This document shows, in pieces, positions 57,904-64,000 of a stretch of DNA of 64,000 nucleotides (position 1 is its first letter; every line of letters begins with the position of its first letter). Location: positions 15,320,114 through 15,384,113 of the forward strand of contig OX453287.1 of assembly GCA_949710005.1 (NCBI GenBank), read 5' to 3'. The position numbers and the translations under genes were made by a program. Source of the stretch: Ricordea florida (lineage: Eukaryota > Cnidaria > Anthozoa > Corallimorpharia > Ricordeidae). Under the pieces are notes generated by a model. It saw nothing but the letters and a program-made list of their open reading frames with translations. It had not been told where the DNA came from and searched no databases.

Positions 57904-58404
57904 TTAATTAACTGTTTTTAAACCAATAACCAGTCCCCAACGCTCTTTCAAATCCTTTGACTCCTCAAAATCAAGACACCAATCCATAAACCTATCTGGA
58001 TGCCATGTCACAAACATCAAATCATCATATAGATCTCTGTAGAAAGTACGTTTATGGATTCGTCTATTAGCTTCATATAATAATTCTTCTTTAATCATAC
58101 CATAAAACTCTTTTTGGTGGGATTCCAAATCAGTAAAACAAATACTAAGGGACTCATATACTCCAAACAAAAACCTATAGTATCTATGATAATGTTTACA
58201 TATGAAATTGATGACATTCTGCTCATGTGTTAAAAAATGGCTAAATAAAATTACACCCATACTATCCATTCGCTCACTTATCGTACTATTACACCATTTA
58301 TCAATTTCTCTCTCTCTCATGGGATAAATCAATTTAATAGATCTTGTTATTCTCCTTCTCTTAGACTTTTTTCGTTTCTCAAAACTTTTGTTTTTTCGTC
58401 CCAT
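57904..58404 (-). CDS. WHPxR-motif accessory protein 1
   Basis: From MGRKNKS at 58404 (166 aa); the frame is open to 58461 but that start lies in the palindrome. Very basic N-terminus (KRKKSKRRR), helical body, and C-terminal WHPDRFMDWCLDFEESKDLK followed by ERWG. A W-H-P-x-R-x3-WC-x-D motif occurs in many giant-virus proteins of unknown function. Paralogue of the next gene. Confidence 0.62.
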   Translation of the reverse strand: MGRKNKSFEKRKKSKRRRITRSIKLIYPMREREIDKWCNSTISERMDSMGVILFSHFLTHEQNVINFICKHYHRYYRFLFGVYESLSICFTDLESHQKEFYGMIKEELLYEANRRIHKRTFYRDLYDDLMFVTWHPDRFMDWCLDFEESKDLKERWGLVIGLKTVN

Positions 58405-58443
58405 CGTATGCAAACCACTTTTACCACAAACCTCAAATATAAC

Positions 58444-58470
58444 TTTTGTAACACGATACATGTTACAAAA
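58444..58470. repeat. Spaced palindrome TTTTGTAACA-7-TGTTACAAAA (between accessory genes)
   Basis: Perfect 10-bp arms, spacer CGATACA, in the 79-bp gap between the two WHPxR genes, 13 bp after the upstream stop. Three of the five sites are in element C. Confidence 0.6.
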
Positions 58471-58483
58471 ATATCATGCATGA

Positions 58484-59038
58484 TTACCAATGAACCCCCC
58501 AACGCTCCTTCAACTCTTGATACTCTTCCACATCAAGACACCAACATACAAACCTACTTGGATGCCATGCCACAGACATAAGATCCTCCCAAATATTTAG
58601 GAAAATACGTCTGTGTATGCCCTTCCAGGCTTCATATAACAACTCGTCTTTGAAACTTATATATATAGTAACCAAAAGATACCCGATAAGTAGATCACCA
58701 GGAGAATGAGAATAAAATTCTTCAACATCAGAATCTATCATCAGATCACAGGCTATATGATCGGCACCCCTACACAAATTCTTAACAATGTCATCAGTAC
58801 ACAACTTATCAAAGTCTTTTGAATATTCATATGTTATCTCATTATCATCTGCAGGAAAATGCACCATAATAAATGTAAGAGAAACTTTTTCAACAAAATA
58901 TTGATTAAACCTCGAAACCCTATACAATATATCTGATTTGTTTTCTTCTATAAAATCATGAACACCTAAACGACTCACATTGTCATAAAGAAAATCAAAT
59001 GACGTTTTCATTCCAAAATAGTTGTCCATGTGTGCCAT
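58484..59038 (-). CDS. WHPxR-motif accessory protein 2 (right-terminal gene)
   Basis: 184 aa from ATG 59038 at the inner TIR edge. Acidic helical body; C-terminal WHPSRFVCWCLDVEEYQELK followed by ERWG, closely matching its neighbour, so the pair arose by tandem duplication. The start and leader are shared with the left-terminal zinc-repeat gene through the TIR, so both should be expressed from the same promoter sequence. Confidence 0.65.
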   Translation of the reverse strand: MAHMDNYFGMKTSFDFLYDNVSRLGVHDFIEENKSDILYRVSRFNQYFVEKVSLTFIMVHFPADDNEITYEYSKDFDKLCTDDIVKNLCRGADHIACDLMIDSDVEEFYSHSPGDLLIGYLLVTIYISFKDELLYEAWKGIHRRIFLNIWEDLMSVAWHPSRFVCWCLDVEEYQELKERWGVHW

Positions 59039-59328
59039 TTCTCAAAGCTTATACTTCACCCTTTGAACCCCAACCAAAAATTTCAATTTACTTTTTTCGA
59101 CCCCACCCCACCCCCCGACGATCCACTCTGAAAAATTGACACCCTTAAAGAAAATCATCGATCAAAAATCGAACAAGTTGAGACCCAACTAATTAATTAT
59201 GCACAAAAATTTTTGACCACACCCATCTTGACCCGACCACACCCAAAAAATTCTGGCCGAGCCGAACCAGTCCCCCGACAAAAATGACCACGCCCAACTT
59301 GGCCCAGAATCCGCCTTTTGCAACTACT
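59033..59328 (-). repeat. Right terminal inverted repeat of element C
   Basis: Inverse of 41136-41431, ends CAACTACT at 59328. Confidence 0.92.
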
Positions 59329-59439
59329 GATTATGAGCCAAGTTCGCTCCGTTCTCTCTTTCGCAACGGTTATTTGAATAAAAAAGCTACGGATTCAGCA
59401 TCTCAAAAGAAGTGGTGTTTAAAAAAGCAAGAGCCGCAT
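59329..59439 (+). pseudogene. Crypton/DUF3504-like fragment, right of element C (with GATTA duplication)
   Basis: 59329-59333 is the GATTA duplication. The phase of the left fragment continues as YEPSSLRSLFRNGYLNKKAT and stops at about 59439. The EPSSLR block is typical of this family. Confidence 0.5.
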
Positions 59440-62400
59440 TAAACTGATCAAAACAAAAAGGTAATTTTACATTGTATTTCCCGTACACAAGACATTCCTG
59501 AGTCATTCACGAGTCGTTTTAAAACGTTTTTAACTGTCTTTGGTTCTTATACTTTTAGCGACATTTCCAACAGTGTTTAAAGTAGAATTTTCCAGTTCGT
59601 GCAATGTTTGTATCATTTTAGAGAAGTAAATTTTGAACGCATTTTTAACTTGACTGTCATGTTTATTCGGTATGCTCCAAAATAAAGCCTGCTAAGTGCG
59701 TTTTGCACCTTGTTGTGGTATCTTGATTTTTCTAGCCCAGCGTGATTCATGATCAGTTAGTAGTATTTTGTAAGGAGTAAATCTCAGTACGTAAAAAATA
59801 AACAAATTACTTCATGGTTAGTTCGCCCGTATCATTTTTCTTCACTCGTTGTGAAGAAAAATAAACTCACTCGTTCGCTGCGCTCACTCGTTCGTTTTCT
59901 ATTCTTCACAACTCGTGAAGAAAAATCGTCCGCCCTCACTAACCATAATGTAATCTCTATATTCATAGCGGTTTTGGAGGAAAAATTTTCTTCCTACAAG
60001 TTTTCAAGCGTTTTTGGAGGGACATAAGCATAAAACTGAGTGTCTATTTTTCCTTTGTTAAAGAGCTGCCAAGCTGCTTTTGGCGTTGCTTTAAAACTAT
60101 TATAATTTTGCTGACCAGGTAATGGTTCTTCCGTTGAGTCGCGAGCTAGATGTTGACGATTTATTTGAGCTATCGAATCTTCTTTAAGTAGTTGCGTACA
60201 CCATGCGTATTTAATAACTTTAGTGACAACATTTTCAATGTGTGAGGGTCTGTGTGAGGAGCTCCGCTTTTAGGCTTGCCTAAACCTATTTAATATATAT
60301 TGTAAGAATACCTTTGAGAGATAAGAGTAATGCCTTAATAGAACTTACCCCGTGGGGGAGGGGGTACTTGGCACAAAATGAACCGTAAGTATTAAATTAA
60401 AGCAAGATATTATAATGGAAACGGTTACCTTAATAAACTCGTGATTAACTGAAGTAACTTTCTCCTCAACTTCAGAGAACTGTAGCGAGAGAGCTCCAGA
60501 GATGTAACTGGTTCTAAGTTTTTGATTCAGCGAAGCAACATTGATAGAAAGAGAATCTGAAGGAAGATTGAAAACAAAATACCATTTATCAATGCTTGAA
60601 ATGAGTGCAATTTATTATCATACTTTTTCATATGATCAAACGGCCTCACGCGCTTTGCACAACATGTAAAAATGTTCTATCCTGTAACGTAAGTAATGAT
60701 AGCAGCTAGGACTAGCATGCCGTTGTACATGAACAGATTCAGTCTGACAGCATTAGATTGTAAAAACATTTGTGGAGTGGAATTTTTTCAAATTGGAAAT
60801 TTCCACTTATTTCAATTTAAGCGAAATCTTCGTCACAGAATTGTATATAATTTTCCCAGTTTTTTTCTTCTGTGGCTAATAAAAAGACTTTTAGAAAAAA
60901 ATATAGGATCACCGGTTTAGTTTTTAAGATAGATGCAACTGATGGTAAAACGTGGGTCAAGTTTGTTGCTTTGCAAGAGAATAGTGAAACCTTAATTTTT
61001 GACACAATGAAAGGTACAGTGGAGAGTTACCTTTAAAAAAGCACAGCCATTCAAAACAGAACAGTTCCAAGCCTGAAAAATCGCACCTAGTTCTATAAGT
61101 CTGAAATAAAAAACCGGAAAACAGTTTGAGCCAACTAAAAACAATATTTTTGTAACTAGTGCCCGTAGGGCTTCATTTTGGCGAGTTTGTCGATTTTTCG
61201 TCTTCCAAGTCTAGGTGATACTTGGGTGAACTGCTCTTAAATAGTATGATTATTACAATGATTATTAAATACTACGACTATCATTATTGATATCATCAAT
61301 GCCATTGATACTGTACACTGAGGTGTAATCGTTAAGGATACCATACAGTGATACCTTAACCTGAATGAAAGTGTCTCTAGGAGTTAATGGAAGCTGGCTA
61401 AGTTACAGAGCAGAGGTTTGATATCTATTTAATGGAACTAGCTGAATATTTGGAACAGGCTGCTGCTAAATTCGCAGATGACTGTCAAGTGAAAGTAATA
61501 ATGATTGGAGCTGTCGCAACGAAATGAATTGTAGGAACACCCATTACTGTGCTGATGATTGGCACCTTCGGGCTTGAGGGGGCGGTGACCTTCTTCCCCG
61601 AATAAATGACGCAATGCATGAATGCGAGACTGTCAAATTGCACGAGAAACAAAAACGTTCACAATTCGCACATCTAAAAACTGAAAATAATTTGCTATAA
61701 TTCCAAAACTAGTTATATTTAAAGCTTGCGCACTCATTGACATTTATTAAAGGTCTCAATCTAGTAAAATTTGAAACTTATTAAAGAAAAAGTTCTGATA
61801 AAAGTAACTGAACTAGAAACTATATTTACGAGTTTTGGAAATCACGCCAACAGCATTATTTTTAATGCTTTTTTTCTTTCACGTGTCGTTGACCGAATCA
61901 TGAGCGTTTTACCCGAAAAATCACATTATTTCCGTAGCTGGGGGTGGGTGGGGTGGTCTGGAGGGGACTCAAGCCCCCTCACCTCCCCAGCTGGTACACC
62001 TATGCATACATGTATCTTCTATTAATATTAATGAATTAATCGTATCTTTAACGAAATTCTCGAGAGAGATTGGCTTTCCGCGCGGCTATTTGTAATGGTA
62101 ATTGGACCGAGTTGAATAAAATTCAGGGAGTAATCGCGAGAGTAATTTCAAAATCGGACCAGCGCGAAGCGCGAGGGCGATTTGAAATTACAAGCACGAT
62201 TACTACCTGAATTGTACGACAAGAGGACAAATTCTCAACTAATCGTATCTATAACAAATTTCGGAATTTTAAATGTCTTTAGAGAACGTTTTTCAGCGAA
62301 AATGTCTGTAGCACTTTTCACTTTTCACTTTTGTTGCGCGCCTAATTGACGGGCAAATCACGTGGGTATCCAATTAGAGGTATCCGATTTCGAAGACTTC

Positions 62401-62480
62401 AAATTGGACACCCACGTGATCGCTCACCGATTACGCGAGTAATAAGTCTTAATGCTCGCAAGTAAAACCGTGCAATAAAG
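59440..62480. other. No gene seen; palindromic repeats
   Basis: Gene-poor DNA. Palindromes: ATTTTTCTTCAC...GTGAAGAAAAAT at 59834-59862 and a second version at 59901-59926, flanking repeated CTCACTCGTTCG. Near 62150-62225 and 62345-62420 are short inverse pairs (CACGTGGGTATCC / GGACACCCACGTG). The short frames here lack any recognisable domain. Confidence 0.45.
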
Positions 62481-62797
62481 ATGATATTTCCCCGGAGGGT
62501 CAGTACTTACCTGACGGGGAGATGTGGTCCTCCGAACCCCTCGTAGACCGATATGAGCAATACTGGTGCATACGTCGCGCGGCCGCGGCCTGGGTACCAC
62601 AATATAAAGAAATCGAAGCGCATGTGCTCTTCCTCGCAGTAGTGGTGAGTGAGGCCGCACCGATTGGCAGTACCAGGGTGGGGAAGGAAGATAGCTGCAA
62701 TGGCTTGGGGACCAGTATTGCTCATATCAGTCTACGAGGGGTTCGGAGAACCACATCTCCCCGTCAGGTAAGTACTGACCCTCCGGGGAAATATCAT
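62481..62797. repeat. 86-bp inverted repeat with U1-snRNA-like start
   Basis: Arms 62481-62566 and 62712-62797 are inverse with about three mismatches, centre 145 bp. Each arm contains GTACTTACCTGACGGGGAGA, close to the conserved 5' end of U1 snRNA (ACTTACCTG, then GGGGAGA), but the rest does not follow U1. Probably a U1-derived or splice-site-bearing repeat, not a functional snRNA. Confidence 0.5.
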
Positions 62798-63036
62798 TTC
62801 TCCTTCACCCCTCTCCGACTGATAGTCGCAATACTGGTGCAGAATTCCCAAAGCAATACTGCCAAGCGGAGCAACAACATAAGATAGCATAACCAAACCT
62901 TTAATGAAGTTCTAAGAGGCATGCTGGACAATAATTGAAGCCCAAACAACAGTAACAACAAGAATTCGAAGTTCTGAAATACAAACAAAATCAGAAATCA
63001 GTTCAGCTGTTCAACACTGCCCTGGAAAAGGAACCA

Positions 63037-63963
63037 CTAGAGTGTTCCCTGTGATAAAAGCGTTCGAAGGTCTGTGCGGAAGCCCAATCTGAGTGCCAAC
63101 AATAGAACTGTCTTGTAAGAAAGCTGCTTCAATGTCAGATCCCCCAAGGGCTCAAGGGACTCTAAGAATGATAAGGCCGTTTGGACATTCCATGTACAAG
63201 CATATTTTGGCTTGGGAGGTTTACTCTTAAACACACCTTTCATAAACCGCGAAACAATAGGCAGATGTCCTAACTCTGTAGAGCCAACTGGGTCATGAGT
63301 CTGAGAAATAGCCGACTTATAGAGGGCTACTGTCCTGTACGCCAAATTCCCCTGTGTAACTAGTGATGCCAGAAAAGCAAGGACTTCTGCTACAGGAGCT
63401 GAAATGGGACAGATACTCCGTTGAGAACACCAGCGAGCCCATGCCTTCCACGGGCCTGCATACCGCTTCTGGGTGGCTGCTCCTCTTGATGCTAGCAGGA
63501 TGTCAACAACTTCCTTTGAAAGGCCGGTTGTTTCGTAATGATTCCTGATAAGGGCCAAACTGCTAGATGCAGTGACTGCCACAGAGGGTGGTGCATGGTG
63601 GGCTGAAATGGAAGGAACAGGAGAGATGGAGACTGGGGTAGGAGTAGAGGTTGATCCACCAGCATTTGAAGCAGTTCTGGGAACCATGGTTGCCCAGACC
63701 AGTTGGGTGCAATCAGGAGAGCTGTTGCCTGATCTTCTCTCATCTTCCTGAGGATTCGAGGGAGAAGGACCACTGAAGGGTGGATTAGACAGGTCCATTT
63801 GCTCCAGTCCTGGAGAAATGCATCCACAGCTACAGCTCCCGGATCCGGGTACCTCGAGACATACTTTGGCACTTGATGAGTTAGGCGAGATGCAAAGAGG
63901 TCCACGTCCGGTGTGTAGAACCTCTGACAAACTGATTGGAAGATCTCTTTGTCCAGAGTCCAC
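63037..63963 (-). pseudogene. DIRS-type retroelement: tyrosine recombinase and RNase H end
   Basis: One frame (63037-63963) codes for a tyrosine-recombinase N-terminal domain: LSKEVVDILLASRGAATQKR, WKAWARWCSQR, VLAFLASLV, AYRTVALYKSAISQ, ISRFMKGVF-like block; it stops before the catalytic core. An overlapping frame (63492-63905 and off the edge) codes for the end of RT/RNase H: DLFASRLTHQVPKYVSRYPD, AFLQDWSKW, WSGQPWFPELLQML. Overlap of these two frames is normal for DIRS elements. The recombinase catalytic residues are missing, so it is truncated on the left. Confidence 0.75.
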
Positions 63964-64000
63964 TCTGTTTTGCTTTCGATCTGTCTGGAGGCAGTGTCTG

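Larger units (their letters stand above)
41136..59328. mobile_element. Polinton/Maverick-type element C (family 1), complete
   Basis: 18,193 bp between 296-bp TIRs beginning AGTAGTTGCAAAAGGCGG, flanked by GATTA. Layout: zinc-repeat gene, PolB, integrase (reverse), capsid-like gene, ATPase, 14 further forward genes, then three reverse genes. Only the anchored-protein gene (two stops) and the right zinc-repeat gene (frameshift) are broken. No cysteine protease of the adenain type was recognised. It is the best reference for the family. Confidence 0.95.

Noticed and set aside
62481..62797. Functional U1 snRNA genes
   Set aside because: Only about the first 24 bases match; no Sm site or later stems follow.

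Overview
The window looks like animal nuclear DNA, most probably from a cnidarian (anthozoan-type). It holds no rRNA, no tRNA and no intact ordinary host gene. Nearly everything is mobile DNA. The host call rests on the gene families, which I know to be abundant in cnidarian genomes: these capsid, integrase and membrane-protein families of Polintons, the Rep/Tc1 pair, and the THAP and Crypton-like fragments. It is an inference.

Three Polinton/Maverick-type virus-like transposons dominate. Element C (41136-59328) is complete: 296-bp terminal inverted repeats (TIRs), a 5-bp target duplication (GATTA) and about 22 genes. Element A (1-4586 plus 25454-30551) belongs to the same family; its left end lies outside the window. 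Element B (4587-25453) is a second family with different 259-bp TIRs. It is inserted inside the integrase gene of A with a 5-bp duplication (GGAGC). Order in C: zinc-repeat protein, protein-primed PolB, integrase (opposite strand), major-capsid-like protein, packaging ATPase, a run of small membrane/virion proteins, coiled-coil membrane protein, penton-like protein, YPNL membrane protein, a C-terminally anchored conserved protein, a SLOG-fold protein, and three reverse-strand accessory genes.

Inside B are two further insertions. One is a roughly 3-kb Helitron2-like sequence (17761-20727) that splits the last structural gene. The other is a 3.7-kb segment (21196-24915) coding for a CRESS-type Rep (HUH nuclease plus SF3 helicase) and, on the other strand, a Tc1-like DD34E transposase. 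Perfect 245-bp direct repeats bound it, and each repeat contains a candidate nick-site stem-loop. B also carries a TFIIB-like gene, and C an RPB6-like gene, in places where the other family has nothing. These two transcription genes and the Rep/transposase replicon are the most unusual content.

Element A sits in the endonuclease region of a non-LTR retrotransposon (30552-33398). Between A and C lie decayed retroelement and transposase pieces, a THAP-domain fragment, a 210-bp perfect-type palindrome and simple repeats (33400-40900). Element C sits in a Crypton/DUF3504-like reading frame. To its right is gene-poor DNA, then an 86-bp inverted repeat with a U1-snRNA-like start, and a DIRS-type retroelement at the right edge.

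All three Polintons are damaged. A has a split integrase, a nonsense codon in the capsid gene and a PolB frameshift. B has a rearranged PolB, a deletion that removed the ATPase and neighbours, and a split last gene. C has two nonsense codons in its last structural gene. I could not run searches; all family assignments come from motifs read by eye.
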